From positions 1 through 60,052 of the forward strand of contig JAEYRV010000002.1 of the NCBI GenBank assembly GCA_023435305.1: a stretch of 60,052 nt of DNA, read 5' to 3'. The notes beneath the pieces are model-generated. The model saw nothing but the letters and a program-made list of their open reading frames with translations. It had not been told where the DNA came from and searched no databases. Every line of letters starts with the position of its first letter. The stretch's first letter is position 1. This document shows positions 8,717 to 17,735 of the stretch, piece after piece. The stretch is from Bacillota bacterium. GTDB lineage: Bacteria; Bacillota; Clostridia; Acetivibrionales; DTU013. Made by a program: the position numbers and the translations under genes.

Positions 8717-10571
8717 TGCCTAATTGGGATGTGTATGCAATCGGTCAATTACTGGAATTTAAAAATGGATTGAATAAAGGCAAAGAATTTTTCGGATTAG
8801 GTACTCCAATCATAAATTATGTTGATGTATATTCCAATACAGGATTATATAGCAATGATATAAAAGGTAAGGTCACGCTTACACCCGCTGAAATAAGACG
8901 TTATGAGGTTAAAAAAGGGGATGTATTCTTTACCCGTACATCTGAAACACCTGAAGAAGTAGGCTTTTCCTGCGTTTTACTTGAGGATGTTGAAAATTGT
9001 GCATTTAGTGGTTTTGTCTTAAGAGGTCGGCCAATTACAAATTTATTAGATATAAATTATTGTCGATATTGCTTTCGTATGCCACTAATTAGAGCGTCTA
9101 TATTTCAGAATGTACCTATACAACACGTGCGTTGACAAATGGTCGCCAACTATCAAAAATAGAGATTGCATTACCGCCAAGCATGGAACAGCATGCCATT
9201 GCAACAGCCCTTTCTGATATTGACGAACTAATCCTCTCCTTGAAAAATCTAATTGAAAAGAAAAAGGTAATAAAGCAAGGAACCATGCAGGAATTGCTGA
9301 CTGGAAAGAAGCGGTTAATTGGTTTAACCACAAATTGGGTTGAAAAATCGCTAGGTGAACTTTTTGATTTCAGCGGAGGTCTGTCTGCGTCAAGGGATAT
9401 GCTGTCTACAATCGGTTACTGTTATCTTCATTATGGCGATATCCATAGTGCTGAGAAAACCTATATAAATATCGATGAAGACTATAACACAATTCCCAAA
9501 TTTGATATAGATTTACGGAAAGTTTCCAACAGCTCATTATTGTCAGATGGAGATGTTGTGTTTGTAGATGCTTCGGAAGATGACGAAGGGGCTAGTCGAC
9601 ATCTAATAATAAGAAATACTCATTGTAAACCATTCCTTGCTGGTTTGCACACTATAGTTGCAAAAGAAAAAAGTAAAGAGCTATCACACTTGTACCGTGA
9701 ATATTGTTTTCAATCAAAACAGATAAAAGACCAGTTTAAATACTTTGCTGCTGGAACAAAAGTAACTGGAATAAGCAAAACTAATATTGCTAAAATAAAG
9801 TTAAGATTTCCAGAAAGTATTAAAGAACAAGAAGCAATTTCCACAATTTTGTCTGATATGGACGGCGAAATTGAAAGCCTTACTCGGAAGTTGGAGAAAT
9901 GTCGCCAAATCAAGCAAGGTATGATGCAGGAGCTGTTAACCGGGCGCATTCGTTTAGTGGATACTGTCACTAAAAAACAAAGAAAAGAAAGGACAGTTTC
10001 GCAAGCAAAACCCGATACACAGTCCAAGGAGCACAACGAACATTTTCACGAGGCTGTGATTCTTTCGACAGTTGTTTCGCTATTCGCCTGTGACGAATAC
10101 CCCATAGGGCGATTCAGACGGCAAAAGTTATCTTATCTATTGCATCGCCATGCGCAGGAAAGCACACAGGGCTTTCTAAAAAAAGCTGCTGGTCCTTATA
10201 ACCCAACTATCCGATATAAGGATGAAAAGATAGCATTGAAAGCTGGATATGTGGTAGAGCGAGGGAGCGGTAAGTTTGTTAAAGGCGAAAAGACAAACGA
10301 AGCCGTGAATTACTTTGTGCAATGGTATGGAGCCAAAGCCATAGAATGGCTCAAACAGTTTAAGTTCAGAAAAAACGATGAGCTTGAAGTACTGGCAACA
10401 GTAGCTGAAGCCATAGCAGACTTAAAAAGGAATAGTTTGTCTATTACTGTCGAATCTATCAAACAAGTTATTCAGACAAACCCTGAGTGGCGTCCAAAGT
10501 TGGACAAGGAATATTTTAGCGATACGAATATTCAGGCAGCGATGAGAGAAAGCCAAAAATTGTTTGCATGA
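8710..10571 (+). pseudogene. hsdS: Type I specificity subunit S, frameshifted, with extra C-terminal domain
   Basis: Two overlapping frames make one HsdS. 8710-9135 encodes target-recognition domain 1. After a one-base loss near 9118-9122 the second frame continues with TRALTNGRQLSKIEIALP, the first conserved helix (~9150-9320, ending MQELLTGKKRL), target-recognition domain 2 (~9340-9790) and a second conserved helix ending MQELLTGRIRLV (~9950). About 200 more residues follow (~9967-10571), predicted alpha-rich, vaguely like Panacea/DUF4065-type modules (RRQKLSYLLHRH, AAGPYNP); ordinary HsdS lacks this. The second part could restart at TTG 9132, giving a half-specificity protein of 479 aa. 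The ATG at 8710 overlaps hsdM by 7 bp. A sequencing error is the alternative explanation for the break. Confidence 0.8.
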
Positions 10572-10595
10572 TGTCAAAGAAATGGAGGTTGCTTT

Positions 10596-13500
10596 ATGAG
10601 CGGCGATGACAGAGAACTGGTAACCCAACAGAGGATCATACAGCTCTTTCGTGAAAAACTAAAGTATGAATACATCGGCAATTTGCGCGAGCAAGAAAAC
10701 AGTAATATTATCGAGTCTAGGCTCAAGGATTATCTGATCCGCGAAGGATACTCTCTAGAGCTTTGTCGCCGCGCAATCAATTCATTGGTGACCGCTTCCC
10801 GCTTTTCGGATTTGAACGAAGCAAATAAGGCGGTGTATTCCCTTCTCCACTACGGTTCCAGTGAACAGGATCATGTCGGCGCGCATCACGAAACTGTAAA
10901 GTATATCAAATGGGATAAACCATTTGAAAATGATTTTTATATAGCGGAAGAGGTTAACGTAATTGGCGAACACACAAAACGTCCGGATGTAGTTTTGTAT
11001 GTCAACGGCATTGCTGTTTGCGTATTGGAACTGAAAAGAAGCTGTGTCTCTGTTTCGCGTGGTATTAGGCAGAATCTTGATAATCAGCAAGAGGAATTTA
11101 TTCGTTCATTCTTTGCTACAATCCAGTTTGTTATGGCAGGTAATGATACCGAGGGCTTGCGTTACGGAACCATCTTGACCCCCGAAAAATTTTATATGGA
11201 GTGGAAAGAAGAACCCACTGCTGCTGATGTTTTGTCAAATGATATCCGTGAACTCTGTATTGATGAGAATTATAAACTCGACCGTCATCTGATTGGGCTA
11301 TGCCAAAAACAGCGATTACTGGACTTAATCTATAGCTTTATTGTGTTTGATGGTGGACAGAAAAAGACGTGCCGGCATAATCAGTATTTTGGAGTAGTTG
11401 CCGCACGGCAAAGCATTCAAAAAAACGAAAGCGGCATCATTTGGCATTCGCAAGGCAGCGGGAAATCATTGACTATGGTCTGGCTTTCACGGTGGATCAA
11501 AGAGAATTATCCAAATGCGCGTGTGTTGATTATCACAGATCGTGACGAGTTGGATGAACAGATTGAAACAAAAGTATTTGGTGCGGACGGTGTTGGAGAT
11601 AAGATTTATCGCACCCACAACTGTGCTGATTTGATTTCCAAACTCAACGAAACCACTCCGGTCTTGATGTGTTCATTGATACATAAGTTTGGAAAGAAAA
11701 GGCAAACAGAAGCAGAAAATGATGATGAACGATATGATAAAAGTTATAAGGCTTATATTGAACAACTACGAGCTGCTCTTCCAAGTGATTTTTCTCCTAA
11801 AGGGGATTTCTACGTTTTTGTGGACGAGTGCCATCGCACACAATCGGGCAAATTACATCGAGCGATGTCTGCAATTTTACCTAATGCTATTTTTATTGGA
11901 TTCACTGGAACTCCGCTTTTATCCCGTAAAGAGCTTCGGAAACGTGGCGTAAAAAGTAGTATTGAAATTTTTGGAAGCTACATTCACACTTATAAATTTG
12001 ACGAGGCAGTCGCTGACAAGGTTATTCTGGATCTGCGGTATGAAGCACGCGATATTCCGCAGTCCATCCCTTCTTCCGAAAAAGTTGATGCGTGGTTTGA
12101 AGCTAAAACAAATGGGTTAACCGATCTGGCAAAGGCACGAATAAAAAAACGCTGGGGTACTTTAAAAGAAGTTTACAGTTCTCGTGATCGACTATCAAAG
12201 ATTGTGGTAGATATCATCGAAGACATGGAAATTAAAGACCGCTTGCGCAGCGGAAGAGGTAATGCAATTCTTGTAGCAGCCTCAATTTATCAGGCTTGCC
12301 AATATTACAAGCTGTTCATAGATAATGGCTTTGATAAGTGCGCAATCATAACATCCTACTCCGCAGACATTTCTGAAATCAAAGGTGAAGCAACAGGTGA
12401 AGCGCGAGATACTGAGAACAGATTTAAATTTGCAGTCTATAAGCAGATGCTTGGTGACAAAGAAATCGACACTTTTGAAACTGAAGCCAAGGAAAAGTTT
12501 ATAAAATATCCCAACCAAATGAGGCTGTTGATCGTTGTGGACAAGCTACTCACCGGGTTTGATGCTCCCAGTGCAACTTATCTTTATATTGATAAGTCTA
12601 TGAGAGATCATGGGCTGTTTCAAGCAATCTGTCGTGTTAATCGTCTGGACAGTGATGATAAGGAATATGGTTATATTGTAGATTACATGGATTTGTTTAA
12701 GAGCTTGGAAAAGGCTGTCTCAGAATACACCTCAGAGGCTTTTGATACGTTTGATGCCGAAGATATTGATGGACTACTAAAAACAAGGGTATTAGAAGCC
12801 AGAAGACATTTTGCGGAAACATTGGATAGCCTTCGTGCTCTATGCGAGCCTGTAAAGCAGCCCCGTGAAACGCTCGAATTTATACGTTATTTCTGTTGGG
12901 AACATGATGGCGACTTGGAAGAGTTGGATATGAACGAACCAAAGCGGTTAAAACTATACCAGCTTACTGCGTCTCTCTTACGCGCTTACGCGGATGTTGC
13001 TGCTGATTTAGAGGAACTAGGCTATACGAAAAAAGATATATCAGATATAAAGCACGAAGTAAGGTACTATCAGCACCGTCGCGATGATATCAAGCTGGCC
13101 AGTGGCGATTATATAGATTTAAAACGCTATGAAGCAGATATGCGTTACCTGCTGGACAATTACATTCGTGCAGGAGAAAGTGAAAAGCTTTCGTCCTTTG
13201 ATGATATGTCTTTGATTGAATTAATCTTAGAGCGCGGTGTCGATTTCACCGAAGATCTACCAGAAGGAATGAAAAAGAACCCGGAGGCAGCAGCTGAAAC
13301 GATTGAAAACAATGTGCGCCGTTCAATTATTGAAAAGAGTTCAACTAATCCTTTGTATTATTCGAAAATGTCCGAGTTGTTGGAAAAGTTAATTGAAGAA
13401 CGTAAAAAACACAAAGATGAGTACAAAGATTATTTGCGTAAAATAGTAGAACTTACAAGGCAAGTTGAAAGGCCTGAGGATTTCGTTTTCTATCCAGATG

Positions 13501-13736
13501 AGATCAAGCGTTCTCCTGCGATGCGAGCACTTTATGATAATCTCCCAGAGGCTACAAAAAATGCAGAAACTGTAGTGGCCTTGCATGAAAAAATAATCGC
13601 CATAAAACCTGATAAATGGATTGGTGATAAAGCTAAAGAGCGTGTAGTCAGAGGCGGCATTCGCTCCATACTTGTCGAGGACAAAATAGTAAAAGAAATA
13701 TTTGAAATTGCAAAAAAGCAACGAGAATACAGGTGA
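10596..13736 (+). CDS. hsdR: Type I restriction endonuclease subunit R
   Basis: A 1046-aa translocase-nuclease. The N-terminal PD-(D/E)xK nuclease core is seen in RPDVVLYVNG and VLELKRS. The superfamily 2 helicase motor follows: Walker A SQGSGKS (~285), DEAD-type box DECH (~409), FTGTP motif III, and motif VI in QAICRVNRLD. The C-terminal helical region probably docks to the methylase. GGAGG is placed well before ATG 10596, and the gap to hsdS is only 24 bp, so it belongs to the same operon. The gene appears intact, so if hsdS is truly broken this endonuclease may have lost or altered specificity. Confidence 0.93.
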   Translation: MSGDDRELVTQQRIIQLFREKLKYEYIGNLREQENSNIIESRLKDYLIREGYSLELCRRAINSLVTASRFSDLNEANKAVYSLLHYGSSEQDHVGAHHETVKYIKWDKPFENDFYIAEEVNVIGEHTKRPDVVLYVNGIAVCVLELKRSCVSVSRGIRQNLDNQQEEFIRSFFATIQFVMAGNDTEGLRYGTILTPEKFYMEWKEEPTAADVLSNDIRELCIDENYKLDRHLIGLCQKQRLLDLIYSFIVFDGGQKKTCRHNQYFGVVAARQSIQKNESGIIWHSQGSGKSLTMVWLSRWIKENYPNARVLIITDRDELDEQIETKVFGADGVGDKIYRTHNCADLISKLNETTPVLMCSLIHKFGKKRQTEAENDDERYDKSYKAYIEQLRAALPSDFSPKGDFYVFVDECHRTQSGKLHRAMSAILPNAIFIGFTGTPLLSRKELRKRGVKSSIEIFGSYIHTYKFDEAVADKVILDLRYEARDIPQSIPSSEKVDAWFEAKTNGLTDLAKARIKKRWGTLKEVYSSRDRLSKIVVDIIEDMEIKDRLRSGRGNAILVAASIYQACQYYKLFIDNGFDKCAIITSYSADISEIKGEATGEARDTENRFKFAVYKQMLGDKEIDTFETEAKEKFIKYPNQMRLLIVVDKLLTGFDAPSATYLYIDKSMRDHGLFQAICRVNRLDSDDKEYGYIVDYMDLFKSLEKAVSEYTSEAFDTFDAEDIDGLLKTRVLEARRHFAETLDSLRALCEPVKQPRETLEFIRYFCWEHDGDLEELDMNEPKRLKLYQLTASLLRAYADVAADLEELGYTKKDISDIKHEVRYYQHRRDDIKLASGDYIDLKRYEADMRYLLDNYIRAGESEKLSSFDDMSLIELILERGVDFTEDLPEGMKKNPEAAAETIENNVRRSIIEKSSTNPLYYSKMSELLEKLIEERKKHKDEYKDYLRKIVELTRQVERPEDFVFYPDEIKRSPAMRALYDNLPEATKNAETVVALHEKIIAIKPDKWIGDKAKERVVRGGIRSILVEDKIVKEIFEIAKKQREYR

Positions 13737-13740
13737 AAAT

Positions 13741-14460
13741 ATGAATCTATCAGGCATTGATATTGAAATTACTAAAAAGAATATAAAAAATATGCATTTA
13801 TCAGTACTTCCACCTGATGGGAAAGTCCGCGTTTCTGCGCCTCTTTCTATTAGTGAAGATGCGATAGAATTGTTTGCCATTTCCAAAATCGGATGGATAA
13901 AAGAGCAAGTGAAAAAATTTCAACAACAACCCAGACAGACAGAACGTGAGTATGTCTCAGGTGAAAGTCATTACTTTTTTGGGAAGCGCTATCGACTGGA
14001 TATCAGATACACAAACGGCAACAGCAAAGTGGAGATTAAAGGGAACAAAATGTTGTTTACAATACGCTCTGAATCTACCATTGAGCAGCGTGCTTCAACA
14101 TTGAATGAGTGGTATAGAAAACAGCTTAGAATCAAGATCCCCCCTTTGTTTGAAAAATGGGAGGAAATTATAGGTGTCCATGCAAATGAAGTAAAAATCA
14201 AAGACATGCTTACAAAATGGGGAACCTGCAATGTTAACGACAAGAGAATTTGGATTAACCTACAATTAGCAAAGAAGCCGGTGCAATGCTTGGAGTACGT
14301 AGTAGTTCACGAACTAGTTCATTTTAAGGAAAATACACATAACCAGCATTTCGTATTTTTAATGGATGAATACCTTCCCGATTGGCGAGCCAGGAAAGAA
14401 ATATTGAACTCGTTTGTGATGCAAAATTACTCATCTGGCACTGGCCCAGTTGAGGAATGA
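13741..14460 (+). CDS. YgjP-like zinc metallopeptidase (DUF45/SprT-like)
   Basis: A 239-aa protein with the family signature WGTCN followed by VVVHELVHFKENTHNQHF (~186-203): HExxH supplies two zinc ligands and the catalytic Glu, and the later His the third. Members of this family often sit at the end of type I restriction operons; their job there is not established. ATG 13741 is chosen because AGGTGA precedes it and it starts 4 bp after hsdR; an upstream in-frame ATG at 13702 would overlap hsdR and has no better site. After the stop, 207 bp contain no gene, only a small hairpin around CTTGTA/TACAAG. Confidence 0.85.
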   Translation: MNLSGIDIEITKKNIKNMHLSVLPPDGKVRVSAPLSISEDAIELFAISKIGWIKEQVKKFQQQPRQTEREYVSGESHYFFGKRYRLDIRYTNGNSKVEIKGNKMLFTIRSESTIEQRASTLNEWYRKQLRIKIPPLFEKWEEIIGVHANEVKIKDMLTKWGTCNVNDKRIWINLQLAKKPVQCLEYVVVHELVHFKENTHNQHFVFLMDEYLPDWRARKEILNSFVMQNYSSGTGPVEE

Positions 14461-14667
14461 TAAAAATTAGAAATACCCGCTACCGCTTAGGTGATACCAA
14501 GGTTACACAGCATTTTTTCGCCACTTAAGGCACGCAGAAGTTGTTTGCAGGGTTGAGAGCGGGAAAGCATCGAAAAGCAATGGATTGAGCAGGTTTCTTG
14601 TAGTCGGAATTACAAGTAACCTTGAGGCATAAAAGGCTTCTAAGTAACTTATTGTGGGAAAGAATGA

Positions 14668-15597
14668 GTGTTTATGGAACTCGTGTATTTTTATAAAAAC
14701 TTCAATATGGGTAGAGAAATAGATATTGCAGGTACATTCATCTATAATGGTATGAAGAGTTATGATGCGATGGATAGCTTTAGTCAGGAATGCGATGTAT
14801 TTCAAGTCCTGTATTCTCTTGCGGTAGGCATCGAGCGTCTTCAGAAAGTTCTGCTCGTATTGTTGGAAAACTTTCCAGATGATTTTGATGATGATTATAT
14901 TGTTGAATTTGAAAAAAGTCTCATTACACATAGCCATCAAAAATTGCATGAAAGAATTTCCGCAAAAGTACATATGACATTTAACACACATCAAAATGCA
15001 TTTTTACAATTACTTACGCAGTTTTATGAGACATGCCGATATGATAGGTTTAATATTTCAACTAATTATCAAAAAGAACGGGATATGTTTGTAGTGTTTT
15101 TATCAGAGCGTTTAAATTTAGAAATCCGAGTAGATAAGACATTTTTTGATACACCAAACGATACTAGAATGAAGAAATTTTTTGGCCGAATTGTGGGGAC
15201 AATCTCAAGAACATATTATGCAGCGATCAGAGATCAAGCTTATAAACTCAGATTAAATACATACGAAGTGCGCTATGATTCACCTGCATACAAACTTTTT
15301 TTGGGTGAACTAAAGGACGATTCTTTTTATGAGTTGCTGTTTGACGAGCGTATAGCATTAGCAGAATTCTTTGTTTATCTTTTGAATTATAAAAGCGAGG
15401 AAGAAATACGTGAATATATAAGTACAATTACACCACTAGAATTAGATTTAAATGATACAGAAATCTATTTTAATGATATATGTAAAGGCAAAGTACCTTC
15501 TGCTTTGGTAGATGCAGTTATTAGTCGTTATGAAGATATGAAAAATTCCTCAGAACGACTAAAAATAATGGATGCTCTGTCTTCTTCATTTTTATAA
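14668..15597 (+). CDS. Unrecognised protein, HEPN-like helical; first gene of two-gene module
   Basis: A 309-aa, helix-rich soluble protein that I cannot name. The stretch SLAVGIERLQKVLLVLLEN, with THSHQKLHERI 25 residues on, resembles the helix pair of HEPN-fold proteins found in abortive-infection systems, but a clear R-x4-6-H motif is not evident. The later part holds TYEVRYDSPAYKLF and many acidic residues. The start is GTG 14668 or ATG 14674; a stop codon directly before 14668 excludes a longer form, and the ribosome site is weak. It is followed after 12 bp by the next gene, so the two are probably co-expressed. Position beside Fic and type I restriction genes suggests a defence role (inference). 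Confidence 0.7.
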   Translation: MFMELVYFYKNFNMGREIDIAGTFIYNGMKSYDAMDSFSQECDVFQVLYSLAVGIERLQKVLLVLLENFPDDFDDDYIVEFEKSLITHSHQKLHERISAKVHMTFNTHQNAFLQLLTQFYETCRYDRFNISTNYQKERDMFVVFLSERLNLEIRVDKTFFDTPNDTRMKKFFGRIVGTISRTYYAAIRDQAYKLRLNTYEVRYDSPAYKLFLGELKDDSFYELLFDERIALAEFFVYLLNYKSEEEIREYISTITPLELDLNDTEIYFNDICKGKVPSALVDAVISRYEDMKNSSERLKIMDALSSSFL

Positions 15598-15609
15598 CGG
15601 AGGGGATTT

Positions 15610-17325
15610 ATGCTACAGATAATATCAGGCAAGTTTTTTGATAATGATAATAGATTCCATAACGATTGTAAAGGAATCTTGTATTCTAATGGATGCGTTA
15701 GCGGTAAGAATGATTTTGAGTTCATAAAATTAGAATCAGTTGAGGCATATAGTAATATTTCGTCTTATGTTGTTTCGTATGATAATCAGCTGCAAGTACT
15801 TCCCGCAAAAATGCAGCTTGTTAAAGTGGGTGAGGATGAAATCATACGGCAGTTGAAGAATATTTTTTCATTTTCTTTTAACTGTATTTTTGATGAAGAC
15901 AAATCTGTTATTGAAAAAATTTGTAGATCAAAAGGAAACGGAAGTGGTCGCGGCGATGTTCCTTCTGACTTTATAAAAGATACGCTAAATGTAAAAAAGA
16001 TCATACCTGCTGAAAGCATAGAGGAAAGCAAAAAGTTCTTTAAGCAAGTAATAGGACTTAATAGGCAAAACTATATTAATGTGCTAAATTGTTTAATTGC
16101 CTATAATGCTTCGATTCGATTGTTAGATGAAGATAAAAACTTGGCATATTCAACGTTAGTCTACTGCTTAGAATCACTGGTACAAAGATATGATACATAT
16201 GAACCAGTTTGGGATGATTATGAGCAAAATAAAAAAGAGAAATTAGAAAAAGTATTTAGAAGAATATCTGAAATAGAAAGCACAGAGATTAAGGGATTAT
16301 TAATAAAAGATGAGCATTTAAAGCTAGCACAACGCTTTAGAAAATTCGTAATAAAATATCTTGATGACACTTACTACCAGAGAAAAGAGAATCGACATCT
16401 AATACACAAAGACGATGTAGAAATAGCTTTGAGTAATGCGTATATTACCCGTTCCAAATATGCTCATATGTTAAAACCAATTATGAAACAGCTAACTATG
16501 GCTGATTTTTCTAAAGATAGTGATTCGTTTAGCTTTATACATGACATATTCTTTACATACAGTGGATTGCTGAGAACTGTACGAACTGTTATAACTAACT
16601 TTATATTTTCGTTAGTAACAGTTGAAACAGAAAAATTCAATTGGTATGATGATTTACCCGGTATGTTTGAAATGCAACCTGCTCCATATTTTTGGATATG
16701 GAAAAAAGATAAACAAAGTGGAGAAGGCGCGGAGGCACGCTTGGAGGGTCTTATAGAGTGTTTGGTTTACTATAGAAACAATATCCCGCCGATGGATGAT
16801 GTAGTCACTTTGTATTTTCAACATTTATTTCAAATGAACGAGTATAATCGTAGAGCGGCGTTTGCTTTAGGATGTATATATGCAAAACTGATTAGTAACA
16901 TCGATGGTGAAAAAAGAAATTTATATGATGACTATATTGAAAAGAATTTAAATCTTATTGATAAGTGTTGCATACATAATTTGATATTGGCAGTTGTACC
17001 AATTAATATACAAAAGGATATCGATTGGTCAACAGAAGATTGTGAAAACGTAATTATGGAATATAATAAGAAAAAGCATAAGCACAATCATCTTAGACTT
17101 CCGCCCGAAGTTGAAACGATGATATACTTAATGATCGCAAATAGCGCTAAAGACGATGATGATAGTAAAAAACAAAGGCACTGGTTACTAAAGGCATTTG
17201 ACAACTCAAATAACAGCACTGACATTCAAGCAAAAATTTCAGAAGCATTGGAATCTAAAGAGAGTTTTGACATCTCTTTAGTCTGGGACAGAATATATGC
17301 TCGCTTTCAAAAAAGCTCAGAATAA
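15610..17325 (+). CDS. Unrecognised protein with HEPN-type RSKYAH motif; second gene of two-gene module
   Basis: A 571-aa protein, no signal peptide or membrane segments. Around residues 262-286 (RKENRHLIHKDDVEIALSNAY then RSKYAH) it shows the R-x4-H signature that forms the RNase active site in HEPN proteins; the preceding helix with YCLESLVQRY (~185) fits the rest of such a domain, similar to Apea-like HEPN proteins. The C-terminal ~250 residues look like stacked helices, perhaps TPR-like (FALGCIYAKL). GGAGGGG lies before ATG 15610. The module ends at a strong terminator. The proposed function, RNA cleavage in phage defence, is inferred from motif and neighbourhood. Confidence 0.7.
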   Translation: MLQIISGKFFDNDNRFHNDCKGILYSNGCVSGKNDFEFIKLESVEAYSNISSYVVSYDNQLQVLPAKMQLVKVGEDEIIRQLKNIFSFSFNCIFDEDKSVIEKICRSKGNGSGRGDVPSDFIKDTLNVKKIIPAESIEESKKFFKQVIGLNRQNYINVLNCLIAYNASIRLLDEDKNLAYSTLVYCLESLVQRYDTYEPVWDDYEQNKKEKLEKVFRRISEIESTEIKGLLIKDEHLKLAQRFRKFVIKYLDDTYYQRKENRHLIHKDDVEIALSNAYITRSKYAHMLKPIMKQLTMADFSKDSDSFSFIHDIFFTYSGLLRTVRTVITNFIFSLVTVETEKFNWYDDLPGMFEMQPAPYFWIWKKDKQSGEGAEARLEGLIECLVYYRNNIPPMDDVVTLYFQHLFQMNEYNRRAAFALGCIYAKLISNIDGEKRNLYDDYIEKNLNLIDKCCIHNLILAVVPINIQKDIDWSTEDCENVIMEYNKKKHKHNHLRLPPEVETMIYLMIANSAKDDDDSKKQRHWLLKAFDNSNNSTDIQAKISEALESKESFDISLVWDRIYARFQKSSE

Positions 17326-17352
17326 AATTGAGCATAATGGTGTTATAAATCA

Positions 17353-17403
17353 GATACCAGGATCACCGCCAAGGCATTTCCCTGCCTCCCTGGCATCTTT
17401 TTT
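17353..17403 (+). terminator. Rho-independent terminator of defence island
   Basis: GATACCAGG pairs with CCTGGCATC (one mismatch), an inner GGCA/TGCC stem adds stability, and seven T follow. It closes the two-gene HEPN module. Confidence 0.75.
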
Positions 17404-17427
17404 ACACACTCAAGGCACGTTGAGTGC

Positions 17428-17661
17428 GTGGTATTGATGTCGCGAGTAAAAGAGTGAGTGTGTGAAAAAGCCTTATAAATCAAGGCTTTTCGAACATATG
17501 GGCACGAAACCCATTGAGCGAAAACGAGATTTTTTCACTTCGCGGGAACAAGTCCATAATGGCAGTATTTGATAGTTAAGTGGTCAGGTTAGATGTCGGT
17601 TCTCCGCGAGTGGTCGGGTTAGATGTCAGGGGTCGTGAGTGGCCAGGTTAGATATTTTCGG
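17428..17661. repeat. Transposon-end-like direct repeats
   Basis: An outer GTGGTATTGATGTC (17428-17441) is followed by three ~20-bp repeats starting at 17581, 17611 and 17640, spaced 29-30 bp, with consensus TGGTCAGGTTAGATGTC. A perfect hairpin CACTCAA/TTGAGTG precedes the outer motif, and another, AAAAGCCTT/AAGGCTTTT, lies at 17466-17490. The layout resembles an IS21-family end with several transposase sites; no transposase is nearby. Nothing else was seen between 17404 and 17735. Confidence 0.55.
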
Positions 17662-17735
17662 TGGATAAACGGATTAAATGAGATTATGTAGTATTATTTC
17701 TGCAATCTACAATGTAGAAATCACGGGGGATTTTT

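Noticed and set aside
14503..14994. 163-aa minus-strand frame before the HEPN module
   Set aside because: Overlaps the real gene at 14668 and is dominated by Ile/Phe/His runs typical of antisense AT-rich DNA.
17460..17495. Hairpin AAAAGCCTT/AAGGCTTTT as terminator
   Set aside because: No T-run follows the stem and no gene ends just before it.
17700..17725. TACA-TGTA palindrome before the hydrolase gene as a BlaI/CopY operator
   Set aside because: The spacer is one base where the known sites have two, and no BlaI/CopY regulator is in the window.
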